Counted from the stretch's first letter, positions 1 to 10,076 are shown. The stretch: 64,000 nucleotides of DNA from Pseudopedobacter beijingensis (GCF_042678145.1 NZ_JBHUDG010000003.1:620001-684000); one strand, 5' to 3'. Notes: generated from the sequence alone by a model not told the origin. Program-made: numbers and translations.

Positions 1-406
1 AGGGTTTCATACCATCTGTAAATTTCTTCAATAAAGCCGGATCTGGATTCTTAGCGTATTTTGCAATATCTTCTGTCACTACTCCACGGCTCGCAAAGTA
101 TTTCAGACCATGTTCTTCACAATAGTCTAACACATTCATTATTCGACTATTACTATTTTCATGAAAATAAAATCCATTTACAAAGTTTATCCCACATTCT
201 TTTATTTTTTTATACTCGTCACTTGTCTGATTATTTGCTGGAGGTGTTACCCACAAGCCTATGGCTATTTCTCCAATATTGAGAATATCATAACCAGAAG
301 TGTTATTTGTTGGTATTTCCTCTCCATTCTCATTGCCAGAGTTTTTTTTACACGCCGCAAAAAGCTGCATTACACTTAAGGTAATCACAATCAACAAACT
401 TTTCAT
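1..406 (-). CDS. Partial lipoprotein, possible glycoside-hydrolase-like protein of the Sus locus
   Basis: Open reading frame of 135 codons from an ATG at 404-406 running off the left edge, so only the N-terminus is visible. The first 19 residues form a lipoprotein signal with the lipobox ending in Cys19, followed by a Lys/Asn/Gly/Glu-rich linker. The next part contains IAIGLWVTPP, then KIKECGINFVNGFYF and YFASRG, a pattern typical of the first strand and helix of TIM-barrel proteins of Bacteroidota polysaccharide loci. It starts 28 bp after the GH20 stop codon on the same strand, so it is probably the fourth gene of the susC-susD-GH20 operon. A role in glycan breakdown is inferred from context. 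The catalytic part is outside the window and the family cannot be fixed. Confidence 0.75.
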   Translation of the reverse strand, partial: MKSLLIVITLSVMQLFAACKKNSGNENGEEIPTNNTSGYDILNIGEIAIGLWVTPPANNQTSDEYKKIKECGINFVNGFYFHENSNSRIMNVLDYCEEHGLKYFASRGVVTEDIAKYAKNPDPALLKKFTDGMKP

Positions 407-433
407 AACTTTAAATATATCAATGTTTTACAA

Positions 434-2053
434 TTATTTTAATTCGATTTTCGGAAGATTATACCCCTTTGCTTCCCATTTAGCCATTAATGGTTTAAGG
501 TTTTTTAAAAAACGGTTATACGATTTATTATCTTCACTTGTCCATCCCAGCTCGGCATAAGCCGCAATCCTTGGAAAGGCCTGATACTGAATTGTAGCAA
601 TGTCTGGAACCCATTCTGTCCAAAGCTGACATCCCAATCCAATTATTGAAGAGTTTTTATATCCTTCTGGCACTACCTGAAAGGCATACGATCTTTTAAG
701 CGGCAACTGCTCATAAGAATAATCTAAATAAGTATCCTCACAATAAGAGTTAACAACTTTATATTTGTTGTCTAACGCAAACTTTAAAATATCCTTATTA
801 CCTGTCCAGAATTGTACGACCGCATTCTTTGATAAGCTCTGAGACGTTTTTCCTGCATCTTTTTGCCATGCATGGGTATCAACACCTAGAATCTCACTCC
901 ATCCAATGATACTTTTTCCCAATTCTTTTTCTACAAAATCACTAATCTCGTTTGTAAACTTTACCTGCACATCTTTATAGTTCTTCAGGTTATTCTCTTC
1001 CATATACTTTGAAATGTTTTTGGAAGCTTTCCACTGATCGTGTTTCACTTCATCCCCACCTATATGAATATAAGGCGCTGGAAAAAGAGGACTAATCTCT
1101 GCAAGTACATCTTTAAGAAACTGAACGGCTTTTTTAGAGGACGGATCAAAAACATTTAACATCACTCCAAAACGGGTAGGCACTTCTATTGGCTGACCAG
1201 TAGTACCCAACCAGGGATACGATGCAATAGCAGAAGAAGCATGTCCTGGCATGCTAATTTCTGGAATCACCTGAACGCACCGTTCGTTGGCATACGCCAC
1301 AATATCTTTAATATCTTGATGTGTGTAATAGCCCTGATGTGGTTTACCATCAAATTTATTACTTTGATACCTTCTTAAAAATGCGTCATAGGCAGCGTTT
1401 CCTGTCTCTCCCGGTACTTGCAGATTAAGATCTTCAATTTGTGTGCTGTCTCGTTTAGAGCCAATTTTAGTTAATAATGGATATTTCTTGATCTCAACTC
1501 TCCACCCCGCATCATCTGTCAGGTGCCAATGAAAAGTATTCATCTTCAAGGCTGCCATTTCGTCAATCATCTTTTTCACCACTTCTTTACCATGAAAATG
1601 TCTTGCCTCATCCAGCATAAAAGCTCTCCAGGAAAATGTGGGCTCATCAATAATGCGAACACGTGGCAACTGTTTATCAGAGACCAGTTGCCTTAATGTT
1701 TGCAGTGCGTAAAAATGTCCTTTTCTGTTAGACGCATGAATGGTTATGTTATCAGAATCTATATTTAGCCTGTACCCTTCCTCGTTGGTAATCTCAGAGG
1801 AGTACATAAAAAAGACCTTAACACCTTTACTTTTTTGGGAGATACCAAAATCATTCTGGAAACAATCATATAATTGTTTAGCCATCACTTTTTCGCCGAC
1901 TACATTAACTCCTTTAGATAGGTCACAATACCCATCTAATACCTGTACTTTGTTTGGATAGGGTATGATATTCAAAGTATCTTTTGCGCCGAACGCGCAA
2001 AAAACACTGAACAGACAAAAAAGAATCGACAATTGTATTCTACGTATCATCAT
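434..2053 (-). CDS. Beta-N-acetylhexosaminidase, glycoside hydrolase family 20
   Basis: 539 residues with an N-terminal signal peptide ending near residue 22, so secreted or periplasmic. An N-terminal GH20b-like domain (about residues 28-140) is followed by the GH20 barrel. The barrel shows FHWHLTDDAGWR near residue 175, EISMPGHASS, and the family signature HIGGDE. Its Asp334-Glu335 pair is the substrate-assisted catalytic dyad of GH20. It removes terminal beta-GlcNAc or GalNAc from glycans such as chitin oligomers, N-glycans or peptidoglycan fragments. It lies 10 bp downstream of susD, so it is part of that operon, and it suggests that the imported glycan carries N-acetylhexosamine. Length is normal for a Bacteroidota GH20. 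Exact substrate is inferred only. Confidence 0.95.
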   Translation of the reverse strand: MMIRRIQLSILFCLFSVFCAFGAKDTLNIIPYPNKVQVLDGYCDLSKGVNVVGEKVMAKQLYDCFQNDFGISQKSKGVKVFFMYSSEITNEEGYRLNIDSDNITIHASNRKGHFYALQTLRQLVSDKQLPRVRIIDEPTFSWRAFMLDEARHFHGKEVVKKMIDEMAALKMNTFHWHLTDDAGWRVEIKKYPLLTKIGSKRDSTQIEDLNLQVPGETGNAAYDAFLRRYQSNKFDGKPHQGYYTHQDIKDIVAYANERCVQVIPEISMPGHASSAIASYPWLGTTGQPIEVPTRFGVMLNVFDPSSKKAVQFLKDVLAEISPLFPAPYIHIGGDEVKHDQWKASKNISKYMEENNLKNYKDVQVKFTNEISDFVEKELGKSIIGWSEILGVDTHAWQKDAGKTSQSLSKNAVVQFWTGNKDILKFALDNKYKVVNSYCEDTYLDYSYEQLPLKRSYAFQVVPEGYKNSSIIGLGCQLWTEWVPDIATIQYQAFPRIAAYAELGWTSEDNKSYNRFLKNLKPLMAKWEAKGYNLPKIELK

Positions 2054-2062
2054 TTAACTTTT

Positions 2063-3973
2063 CTAATTATAATCTGGATTCTCCTTCAAATTTGAATTTT
2101 GACCAGTTCTTGTTTTTGTTATTGGGAAATAATAGCACCTCTTAGGAAATGTAGGTCTCTGGTCTCCATCTATTTCGTCGTGTATAAGTACCTTGTATTT
2201 CCTGGTAGTATAATCCAACACATACTGTATTCCACTGAATGACCGGGTTAGCTTTGTTTCAGCTTCACGCCATCTGCGCAAATCCCAGTAACGGTGGTTC
2301 TCAAAAGCAAGTTCTATACGTCGTTCATGACGAATTTTCTCCATATCAATAGAGGTTAACTCTTTTATGCCTGCCCGGGATCTAATCTCATTAACAGCCA
2401 ATAAAGCATCATTAGGCTTAGACAATTCATAAGCTGCTTCGGCATAATTAAGATAGGTTTCTCCCAATCTAAAAATGGCATAATCTGTACGCGATTCCAT
2501 CAACCATATCATATTATTTGCTGTCGGATCCAGGTATTTCATAATCCCAAATCCGGTATTTAAAATACCTGTTGATGCATGAAAGTAAGATTGATCTCCA
2601 ACGGCAGGCATACCTTTGTATGATGCCGTAAATGTTGTTAACATGGTTCCATCTTCTGTAATTAACCCTCTGTGGAAATTGATGGTGTCTTTACCAAAAT
2701 TACTGGCAACGGCATCTCTCCATGGAGTCCCATTTGTCCATATAGACGCATAAAACCGTGGATCTTTACCATCCCATAATTCTTTCATTGTCCAAAGACG
2801 AGACTGTACATAATTTCTATCCAATGTTCCTGGTCGTCCATCAGCGTATTCAAAAGCTTCAACTAATTCCAGATAAGGTGCCTGATAATTTCCTTGTCCC
2901 CAAACAGATGGTCGGGGAGCGTGGCAAATATCCCATGACCATGTACTCGTTCCGCCTCCCGGATCAAAACTTTTCCCGCCATGTTGTTTCGCCATAATAA
3001 TTTCTGAATTTCTCTTCACCAGAAAAATATTTTTGAAATTCTGTACGCGAGCATCTACATTACTCCCCTGTATATCTGCTTTATAAAGACTAAAAGGACC
3101 TTCCTTTATAATTTTATCCGAAGCATCATAAGCCATCTGAAAATATGCAGAAGACAAGCCTGAAGGCAAACCTGTTAACTTATTTGCGTGAAGGGTACCA
3201 TATTTTGCTATACTGCCGGCATAAAGTGCCGCTCTACTGTGTAATGATAGTGCAGACCAACTTGTCGCTCTACCATATTCGTCCTGAACAGAAGGTAAAA
3301 TCTCGGCTATTTCTTTGGTTTCCTTCAAAATAAAATCCCAAAGCTCCTGTTCCGTATTTCTTTCAGGATATAATAAACTCTCAGGAGAGTCTAATTGAGG
3401 TACAGTAGTTAACAAAGGTACACCACCATATCTTTTCACCATGGCAAAATAACAGAAGGCTCTTAAAAATCGGGCTTCGGCAACTCTGGTTGCTTTAAGT
3501 CTTTCATTTAATGGAGAAGATGGTACCCGCTCAATAAATTCATTCAAATTTCTGATGGTATAATAAGCATTATCCCACCATTCCATAACTCCACCATCAA
3601 TAGAAATTCCCCAGGCTTTTTCCGCAGCCACGTTAGCCCAGGCTCCTGAAGTATATTTGGCTTCATCACTAATTTCTATAGACAGGCCCGGACCAAACGT
3701 CTGTGCACTATTTCCAAACCAATACCTTAAATTGCTGCTACGTGGGTCCCGGTTCATGGGCGAACCATCCCAACTCGAAAACACGGTAGTTGCATCATTA
3801 ATCATTACAGGTGTGTAAGCATATTGCGATAAAAGAAATGCATCAATAAGCGCAGGATCTTTCCATACTACAGCATCTGTAAACCTATCCAGAGGTGCCT
3901 TCTCCAGTAAGCTATCTTTACAGGAACTTAGCAAACACCCTAAAAAGATTATTATTACATGAATTTTTTTCAT
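2063..3973 (-). CDS. SusD/RagB family glycan-binding outer-membrane lipoprotein
   Basis: 636 residues with a lipoprotein signal whose lipobox LSSC places the lipidated Cys at 18. The start of the mature protein (LLEKAPLDRFTDAVVW) is the usual SusD N-terminus. The C-terminal SusD domain has the typical RLGETYLNYAEAAYEL and HERRIELAFENHRYWDLRRW stretches. SusD proteins form the lid of the SusC transporter and bind the glycan at the cell surface. The gene follows susC by 16 bp on the same strand. It is longer than B. theta SusD, which is common among Sphingobacteriaceae paralogues. Confidence 0.97.
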   Translation of the reverse strand: MKKIHVIIIFLGCLLSSCKDSLLEKAPLDRFTDAVVWKDPALIDAFLLSQYAYTPVMINDATTVFSSWDGSPMNRDPRSSNLRYWFGNSAQTFGPGLSIEISDEAKYTSGAWANVAAEKAWGISIDGGVMEWWDNAYYTIRNLNEFIERVPSSPLNERLKATRVAEARFLRAFCYFAMVKRYGGVPLLTTVPQLDSPESLLYPERNTEQELWDFILKETKEIAEILPSVQDEYGRATSWSALSLHSRAALYAGSIAKYGTLHANKLTGLPSGLSSAYFQMAYDASDKIIKEGPFSLYKADIQGSNVDARVQNFKNIFLVKRNSEIIMAKQHGGKSFDPGGGTSTWSWDICHAPRPSVWGQGNYQAPYLELVEAFEYADGRPGTLDRNYVQSRLWTMKELWDGKDPRFYASIWTNGTPWRDAVASNFGKDTINFHRGLITEDGTMLTTFTASYKGMPAVGDQSYFHASTGILNTGFGIMKYLDPTANNMIWLMESRTDYAIFRLGETYLNYAEAAYELSKPNDALLAVNEIRSRAGIKELTSIDMEKIRHERRIELAFENHRYWDLRRWREAETKLTRSFSGIQYVLDYTTRKYKVLIHDEIDGDQRPTFPKRCYYFPITKTRTGQNSNLKENPDYN

Positions 3974-3989
3974 ATCTATATGTATTTTA

Positions 3990-6900
3990 TCAATAGTTTA
4001 AACTTAAGCCCATACTAACAGTCCTTTGTTGTGGATAATAGTAGGCAGGTGTTCCTTCAGGTGCCTCTGGATCTACACCAAGTTTGTTAAGATTACTTAA
4101 AGTAAAGAGGTTTGTTCCCGCCACATAAACACGTAGCTTACTCATTTTTAAAGTCTTCAACAGCTTTTCATTAAATTCATACCCTAATGAAAGGCTTCTC
4201 AATCTCAAGTACGAAGTGTTATGATTTCTATAATCAGAATACCACCAGTTTGCTAAATTTTTACTTCCTGGTCGGGGAACAAGAGAATTAGGATTGTTTT
4301 CTTGACTGGTCCACCTGTTTTCGTATTTCAATGTGGTTGGTGCAGATTCCAAATCTATATAAGTGGTATAACCAAATGCTCCCTGGAAAACTCCATTCAG
4401 GTGGAAATTCTGATAAGACAAATTAAGTAGTAAACCAGCCATCCAGTTAGGCATTGTGCCTTTTCCTATTTCAACCTGATCTCTCCAGTCTAGTTTCCCA
4501 TCTCCATTAGTGTCTACATATTTAACATCTCCCGGGCGGATGCCATCATTCCCTCCTAATTCCACATAGTTAAAACCCAATGCCCGAATTTCATCTCCTG
4601 AGGTAAAAAGACCATTAGAAACATAACCCCAACGTTCATCTGTCCACTTGCCTGTATTTCTATAAATTCTATCCTGATCCGGATCAACATAAACAGGTTC
4701 ATCAAACTTAACCCATTTACTTCTTGACCAGGATATGTTTCCGGCAATATCATAAGAGAATTTATTGATCTTTCCTTTAGTACCGATTTCAAGTTCGAAC
4801 CCTCTTGTATCAATACTATTCATATTTTCTAATGGCAGTGCGGCGCCAAAAGAAGAAGGAAGGGAGTTTACTCTATACCCAGGGATCCCTTCTCTTAATC
4901 TGTAAAAACCTTCTACAGTTCCGTATATTTTCCTGTTCAGCAAAGAAAAATCTAAGCCCACATTATAGATACCTAGCTTTTCCCAGGATAATTGAGGATT
5001 AGCTAATCCTGTTAAATAAAGTCCCTGATAAATATTGCTTCCCATGATATAAGACATATCGTAAGAGTAACCCGCATAATATTGATAATTTCCTATTCCG
5101 TCATCTCCGGAATGACCGGCACTGGCTCTTAGCTTCAGATTATCTACAACCTTAGATTTTGCAAGAAAACCTTCCTGAGAAAGCACCCAGCCCAATGAAA
5201 CACTAGGGAAATATCCCCATCTGCCATCTTTAGGGAATTTTGCTGAAGCATCTGCTCTAAAAATCGTCTCTATCAAATATTTGCCTTTATAACCGTAGTT
5301 TATACGGCCCACATAACTGGTACGCCCCATTTCCGATGCAGAACCATTATTTGACGCTGTTGTAGGATCTCCTACAAAAAGCTGGTCCACTACTTCCGAA
5401 GTTAGATCACCTCGTTGTGTATCAAAACCTTCGTTATTATAATTGATTCTCTCGTGAAGTAACATGGCAGAAACACGATGTGCACCTTCAAAAGTTCTTT
5501 CATAAGAAAATGAGTATTGTTGAGTTAAATCGCTGGAACTTGATGCTCCTAAGAAAATCATAGTTGGGTTTGCCGATTTTCTTTCAAAAATATACTCGTC
5601 TGTTGCGGCCCTGTAAGAATAAAAATCTGGTTGTTTCCTAAATATCTTCGAAAAACCGGTACTGCCACTATAATTAATAAAAGCTTTAAACTTTAACCCT
5701 TCTACATTTTTAAAATCATAGGTTAGGGCAGAGTTTAAACGTAGGTTTTTATTATTACTTCTGCTGTACCCAGCCAATTCACGACTGGAAACAAATAATG
5801 CATTTCCTGTTGAGCTACCCGCATAAGAAAGCATAGATTCGTCTGGCAAGTATAAAGGATATTTAGGATCACTATCATACAAAGCATTATAATAATTTGA
5901 ATGACCTAAATTCATAGAAGTGAAATCTCTGTACTCACCTATATAATTAAAGCTGGACGAAAGCTGCAAACCTTCTAAAAGTTTTGCATCCATTGTAATC
6001 TGTGTATTCAGACGGTCGTAGGCCCCACCATCATGCCTGGCTATAGTGGTTTGTTTATTATATCCTACATAGGAGAAAAAGTTAACCTTATCACTTCCTC
6101 CGCTTACAGAAACATTATGATTTTGCTGAGGTGCCCATGGACGTATAGCTGCCGAAAACCAATCTGTATTCAAATAATCAGGATTCGTCCCTTTATAAAA
6201 CTCTTCAATTTGAGACAATGTCCAGGGTATTTGAGAAGCTGGTAACCCTGCGTTAATGTGTGCTTCGCGATCCCATTCTGCCCGTTGACCAGAACTTCCT
6301 GTTGGTATTAAGGTCATAGAATTCTGCATAGTTTGCGAAACATTAGCTGCAATACTTACTTTTCCTTCTTTTCCCTTTTTTAAAGTAACCAATACCACAC
6401 CGTTCCCTGCTCTTGCTCCATATATAGATGCAGCCCCATCTTTCAAAATTGATATCGATTCAATCTGACCCGGATCTATATTTTCAAAACTTGTTTCAAC
6501 CCCATCAACAATAACCAAAGGACTATTAAAACCTCTGATACTCAACTTTGAACCATCTGCACCCGGTATTCCCGAGGTTTGCTTAGTCCTCAATCCAGGC
6601 AATTGTCCCGTTAATGCATTGGTCACATTAGTAATTGGCGCAATAGTTAGGTTTTCAGTTTTTATAGAAGAAATAGAACCTGTAAGATTACCCTTCTTTT
6701 GCGTACCATATCCTACAACTACTGTTTCTTCCAAAGCGTACACCTCATCCTGAAGTACAATTTCATAATTAGACAAACCTGAAAGATAAACAACCTGCAT
6801 ACCATAGCCCATGTAAGAAACAATCAATTGTCCTGTAGCAGGTGCTTCAAGGCTAAACCTCCCCTCAACATCAGCAACTGCTTTCATTTTTGAATTTTGG

Positions 6901-7343
6901 ACCTCAATCAAGGCCCCGCTTACAGGTTCTTTTTGGGTATTAAGTACAATACCCTTTATTTTCATTAGTTTTTGTTCCTTATCTGAAAGGCCGCTCTTTT
7001 GTATTGCTTTTTTTTGGGAAATGATGATATTTTTCGACTGGATCTGATAGGTAATCTCCTTTGAATGGAAAGCCTCATCCAGAATTTCTGCAATTGTAGC
7101 ATTCTTTTTATTGACGCTCACTTTTGTTTTACTGACCTGATCGTCCAAAATAAAAAAGGAGAACTTAAAGTCTTTCCCCAACCGGTCAACCAACTGCTGA
7201 ACAGTCACATCACTCAACTGGATGCTTCTTCTCAACTGCTCTGGCTTAACCTGAGCAATAACGAACGTAGTGTTCCACATAAGCAACAGCAAAGTCATCT
7301 GAACAATCTTTTGCCTGAGACCATTAATGATTTTATTTTTCAT
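3990..7343 (-). CDS. SusC/RagA family TonB-linked outer-membrane transporter with STN domain
   Basis: 1117 residues. A signal peptide is followed by an STN domain (about 40-110), which marks transducer-type TonB receptors that signal through a FecR anti-sigma factor. Next come a carboxypeptidase-regulatory-like beta-sandwich (about 128-200), a TonB box-like ETVVVGYGTQKKGNLTG segment, the plug domain with SIRGFNSPLVIVDGVE, and a C-terminal 22-strand barrel ending in an aromatic-rich strand. It imports oligosaccharides using energy from TonB-ExbBD. The STN domain and the fecR gene immediately upstream fit a substrate-sensing circuit with the ECF sigma factor at 11764-12309. No separate promoter is obvious in the 157-bp gap after fecR. 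Confidence 0.97.
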   Translation of the reverse strand: MKNKIINGLRQKIVQMTLLLLMWNTTFVIAQVKPEQLRRSIQLSDVTVQQLVDRLGKDFKFSFFILDDQVSKTKVSVNKKNATIAEILDEAFHSKEITYQIQSKNIIISQKKAIQKSGLSDKEQKLMKIKGIVLNTQKEPVSGALIEVQNSKMKAVADVEGRFSLEAPATGQLIVSYMGYGMQVVYLSGLSNYEIVLQDEVYALEETVVVGYGTQKKGNLTGSISSIKTENLTIAPITNVTNALTGQLPGLRTKQTSGIPGADGSKLSIRGFNSPLVIVDGVETSFENIDPGQIESISILKDGAASIYGARAGNGVVLVTLKKGKEGKVSIAANVSQTMQNSMTLIPTGSSGQRAEWDREAHINAGLPASQIPWTLSQIEEFYKGTNPDYLNTDWFSAAIRPWAPQQNHNVSVSGGSDKVNFFSYVGYNKQTTIARHDGGAYDRLNTQITMDAKLLEGLQLSSSFNYIGEYRDFTSMNLGHSNYYNALYDSDPKYPLYLPDESMLSYAGSSTGNALFVSSRELAGYSRSNNKNLRLNSALTYDFKNVEGLKFKAFINYSGSTGFSKIFRKQPDFYSYRAATDEYIFERKSANPTMIFLGASSSSDLTQQYSFSYERTFEGAHRVSAMLLHERINYNNEGFDTQRGDLTSEVVDQLFVGDPTTASNNGSASEMGRTSYVGRINYGYKGKYLIETIFRADASAKFPKDGRWGYFPSVSLGWVLSQEGFLAKSKVVDNLKLRASAGHSGDDGIGNYQYYAGYSYDMSYIMGSNIYQGLYLTGLANPQLSWEKLGIYNVGLDFSLLNRKIYGTVEGFYRLREGIPGYRVNSLPSSFGAALPLENMNSIDTRGFELEIGTKGKINKFSYDIAGNISWSRSKWVKFDEPVYVDPDQDRIYRNTGKWTDERWGYVSNGLFTSGDEIRALGFNYVELGGNDGIRPGDVKYVDTNGDGKLDWRDQVEIGKGTMPNWMAGLLLNLSYQNFHLNGVFQGAFGYTTYIDLESAPTTLKYENRWTSQENNPNSLVPRPGSKNLANWWYSDYRNHNTSYLRLRSLSLGYEFNEKLLKTLKMSKLRVYVAGTNLFTLSNLNKLGVDPEAPEGTPAYYYPQQRTVSMGLSLNY

Positions 7344-7500
7344 ATAAATTGTTTATTCTATAGAATATTTTAGACAAAAACCTCCCCTTTTGCCCTCAAT
7401 AAGTGCAATTCAAGTGATATAGGTGCTAACAACTAGCTTAAAATTTAACTAAACTCTAAGGTTTATTTTATAGTGTGTGTATTATAATTTAGTAACTACT

Positions 7501-8463
7501 TTATCTCCCGCTAATATTTATGCTATTGGTTTTATCAATAACATACGTAAACTTTAGCTCTCCTTTTAATGCTTCAAGAATATCTTCTATAGGTTCTTCT
7601 ACCAGAAATGACGCCGACACAATACGACTTGCCAACTGATTATCTGAAACCTGAATTTTTCTATTATAAATTTCTTCAAGCTTGCTTACAAATGTTGCAA
7701 AGGATACGCCCGAGTAATTAAACCTTCCCGATACCCAGGCTGTATTCATCTGAACATCACAAGCATATCGATCAAACTTAGATGTCGATACATTGTATCT
7801 CAATTCTTCATTCGGACGAAGCGTTTCTTTACAGCCACTTGATGTAAACAATACAGATCCTTCTACCAAAGTAGCTACCACATCGTTTCCTTGTGTTTTG
7901 ATATTGAAACTTGTACCAAGTACCCTGGTCTTTGTTCCTTTAGTCTCGACCACAAAGGGCCGAGACTTATCTTTTGCTACCACAAAGTATGCTTCTCCTT
8001 CCAATTTCACATTTCTAAATTTGTCTCCATAATCCGGAGCCAGGGAGATAGAGCTATTTTTATTTAGGGTTATTTTTGAACCATCCGCCAAAGTGTATTC
8101 AACCGGAACAGATTGAGCAGCATAAGTGTATGTACTTCCTACCTGCTCCTTATACATATATATTAAGGCACATGTAGTTACAAAGAACAAAACCGCTGCC
8201 GCTACAGCAATTCTTAAAGAACTTTTCTTAACGACAGGCTCACTGTCGTTAGCTTTAATTCTCGCCATAATTTTATCTGTAACCTGCTCTCTGTCATCCA
8301 TTAATGTACTTCGGATATCTGCATTCCAATATTCCTTCAGCTGATTATATGTAAAATCATAATCAGGGTTATCAGCCAGAAACTGACGAAATTCTTTTCG
8401 TTCTTCTTCTGAGGCCTCACCAGAAAGAATTTTTGACACTAACACAGAATACCTATCTTCCAT
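7501..8463 (-). CDS. FecR-family anti-sigma factor
   Basis: 320 residues from the ATG at 8461-8463. A longer frame reaches a TTG at 8520, but that TTG is inside an ECF-type promoter motif, so the ATG is preferred. The N-terminal cytoplasmic helices (SGEASEEERKEFRQFL) bind the sigma factor. A single membrane helix lies near residues 78-105. The periplasmic FecR domain contains LADGSKITLNKNSSI and EGEAYFVV. The last 70 residues match the DUF4974 domain (FSNLE-like FATFVSKLEEIYNRKIQVSD) that contacts the receptor STN domain. It lies directly upstream of the STN-containing susC, the standard arrangement for regulated uptake loci. Confidence 0.95.
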   Translation of the reverse strand: MEDRYSVLVSKILSGEASEEERKEFRQFLADNPDYDFTYNQLKEYWNADIRSTLMDDREQVTDKIMARIKANDSEPVVKKSSLRIAVAAAVLFFVTTCALIYMYKEQVGSTYTYAAQSVPVEYTLADGSKITLNKNSSISLAPDYGDKFRNVKLEGEAYFVVAKDKSRPFVVETKGTKTRVLGTSFNIKTQGNDVVATLVEGSVLFTSSGCKETLRPNEELRYNVSTSKFDRYACDVQMNTAWVSGRFNYSGVSFATFVSKLEEIYNRKIQVSDNQLASRIVSASFLVEEPIEDILEALKGELKFTYVIDKTNSINISGR

Positions 8464-8489
8464 AACAATTAATAAAACACTTCTTCCTG

Positions 8490-8518
8490 TAAAGACACCT
8501 GTTCTTAATAAATCCCCC
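8490..8518 (-). promoter_or_regulatory. ECF sigma-type promoter in front of fecR (copy A)
   Basis: On the minus strand, GGGGGATT (8511-8518) is followed after exactly 13 bases by TGTCTTTA (8490-8497). The same two boxes with the same 13-base spacer occur at 10112-10140 and 11675-11703. The layout resembles ECF promoters (G-rich -35, GTC-type -10). It lies 27 bp before the fecR ATG. Recognition by the local ECF sigma factor is inferred. Confidence 0.7.
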
Positions 8519-8561
8519 AAAGAGTGTTACCAAATAATCTCACTAATCTACAAAAATTCAA

Positions 8562-9893
8562 TTATTCTTGCATACAGCGTATACACATTGCTCTAACTCT
8601 TGGAGATCCGTTTATTGGATACACTACCCCGTCTTGATATGTTGTTAAAAAAGCAAACCCATCCAAAGAACTATTAAACCACAAATTCCCAGAAAAAGCA
8701 GTAGCATCTAAATTTCCGTTCCCCTCGCGATAACCGGTATATGGGAAAATATTACTTTGATTATTATATAAAAACAGATACCCTCCATTTTGAGCTGTAT
8801 TAAAATGTGTTTTTTCTAAACCCTCTGTAATTTCCTTAGCAGGAACTTTATAGCCTAAAGGACATGGGTCATATACCGTTTTTGTACCTAAATCATTAGC
8901 CCAAAATGATATACTTCCATTTTCTTCCCAATCAACACCGGTACTTTTAATAAATGACAAAGGTTTTTTGATTGAATAAGCAAGTGGTTTAGGTCCATCC
9001 TCAAATTGGATAGCTGGATTTTTTCCGGCAAGGTCCATTAACAATACTTCACTTGGAGTACCAAAACTAGTAGAGGCAGTAAAAGGATCTTTACGTCCAA
9101 ATTGATATTGCAAACCTATGGCTCCCGCATCTTCAGGTGCTTTATTTACCGCACCTAAGTTTCTGTCCATAATTTTGGCACCAGAAGGCAATGTAATCAT
9201 CCCTATTGCTTTCACGTCTTCTACTACCCAAATGTGCCAAGACCATTTAATTTCGTTATTTGCATTTTTTACAGCTACTACAGCATTACCATTTACATTC
9301 CCTGTAGAAACAACAATTTTTGCCGCAGACCCAGACCCAACAATTTTTACCTCATCAATAATATCATAATTGTCCATCCACAACAGCTCTGCCGTTAAAC
9401 TTTCTGTAGAAGAGATTTGCGTTCCTAAAGAAGTCTTGTTTGCTCGTGACACTGGTATTACTACTGCATCATCAAACCCAATTAAATAACTATTAGACTC
9501 GGCTAAAGCAACTACGTTTTTAGTTACTATTTCAACTACTTTTCCATAAACCGTTTGGCCCGACTTTGTTTTTGCATAAGCCCTCGCATAGTAAATGGTT
9601 TCTGGATCTAAACCTTTTATTTTAATGGAATATTCGCCTGTAGCAACATCTATATCCGCAACATACTTACCTCCTTCTATTGTAGGATTACTTTCATTTC
9701 CCCAACAAACCCCTCTCTCATTTATAGGCTCTGCCCCCGATATTACACCTCCTACTTTAGCACTTACAGCTGTTAAACTGGAAACAGTTGTTGTCTCCAC
9801 TTTTAAATCTACTGGATTTTCTCCTTTTTCTGACTTTTTACATCCTAAGACCAAAAACATCAGGACAGACATTAGTAATAATTGATTTTTCAT
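8562..9893 (-). CDS. Lipoprotein with fibronectin type III-like domain and FISUMP/fimbrillin-like C-terminus
   Basis: 443 residues with a lipoprotein signal ending in Cys18 (VLGC). Residues about 30-125 form a fibronectin-III-like domain of the kind common in Bacteroidota surface proteins (RGVCWGNESNPTI, GLDPETIYYARAYAKT). The C-terminal half has KIMDRNLGA, YQFGRKDPF, YDPCPLGYKVPA and ends in VRAMCIRCMQE. These patterns recur in fimbrillin-like and FISUMP surface proteins, where the Cys residues may pair. No catalytic site is visible. It has its own ECF-type promoter about 220 bp upstream and lies between the truncated sigma gene and fecR, so it is probably a surface protein of the same regulon. 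Function is unknown; adhesion or glycan binding is a guess. Confidence 0.8.
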   Translation of the reverse strand: MKNQLLLMSVLMFLVLGCKKSEKGENPVDLKVETTTVSSLTAVSAKVGGVISGAEPINERGVCWGNESNPTIEGGKYVADIDVATGEYSIKIKGLDPETIYYARAYAKTKSGQTVYGKVVEIVTKNVVALAESNSYLIGFDDAVVIPVSRANKTSLGTQISSTESLTAELLWMDNYDIIDEVKIVGSGSAAKIVVSTGNVNGNAVVAVKNANNEIKWSWHIWVVEDVKAIGMITLPSGAKIMDRNLGAVNKAPEDAGAIGLQYQFGRKDPFTASTSFGTPSEVLLMDLAGKNPAIQFEDGPKPLAYSIKKPLSFIKSTGVDWEENGSISFWANDLGTKTVYDPCPLGYKVPAKEITEGLEKTHFNTAQNGGYLFLYNNQSNIFPYTGYREGNGNLDATAFSGNLWFNSSLDGFAFLTTYQDGVVYPINGSPRVRAMCIRCMQE

Positions 9894-10049
9894 GTTTATA
9901 ATTTTTTATTTTAATTAGTTTTTGTTTCATTGATTTTGCTTCACATTAAGCATAAGAATACCTTGTCATGCACCAGGCGCATAACCAGCATAAAACTTAT
10001 ACAAAAGGAAAAATCTGTCTGCCGAAAAATTTTGCAGACTACATTAAGG

Positions 10050-10076
10050 TTAGGTTGGTTGGTTTTTTCTTTCCAT
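10050..10076 (-). CDS. Eight-codon leader ORF upstream of the surface lipoprotein (peptide MERKNQPT)
   Basis: The ATG at 10074-10076 opens an eight-codon frame ending in TAA, in the leader between ECF promoter copy B and the lipoprotein gene. The matching leader of promoter copy C carries an eight-codon frame ending in the same QPT-stop (11612-11638). Both are preceded by an AAAGACT-like stretch. Equal length and a shared C-terminus suggest either a functional leader peptide or plain leader duplication. Translation is not shown. Confidence 0.35.
   Translation of the reverse strand: MERKNQPT

Noticed and set aside
8464..8520. Nineteen-residue N-terminal extension of FecR from a TTG
   Set aside because: The extension is made of the ECF promoter boxes; FecR homology starts at the ATG at 8463.
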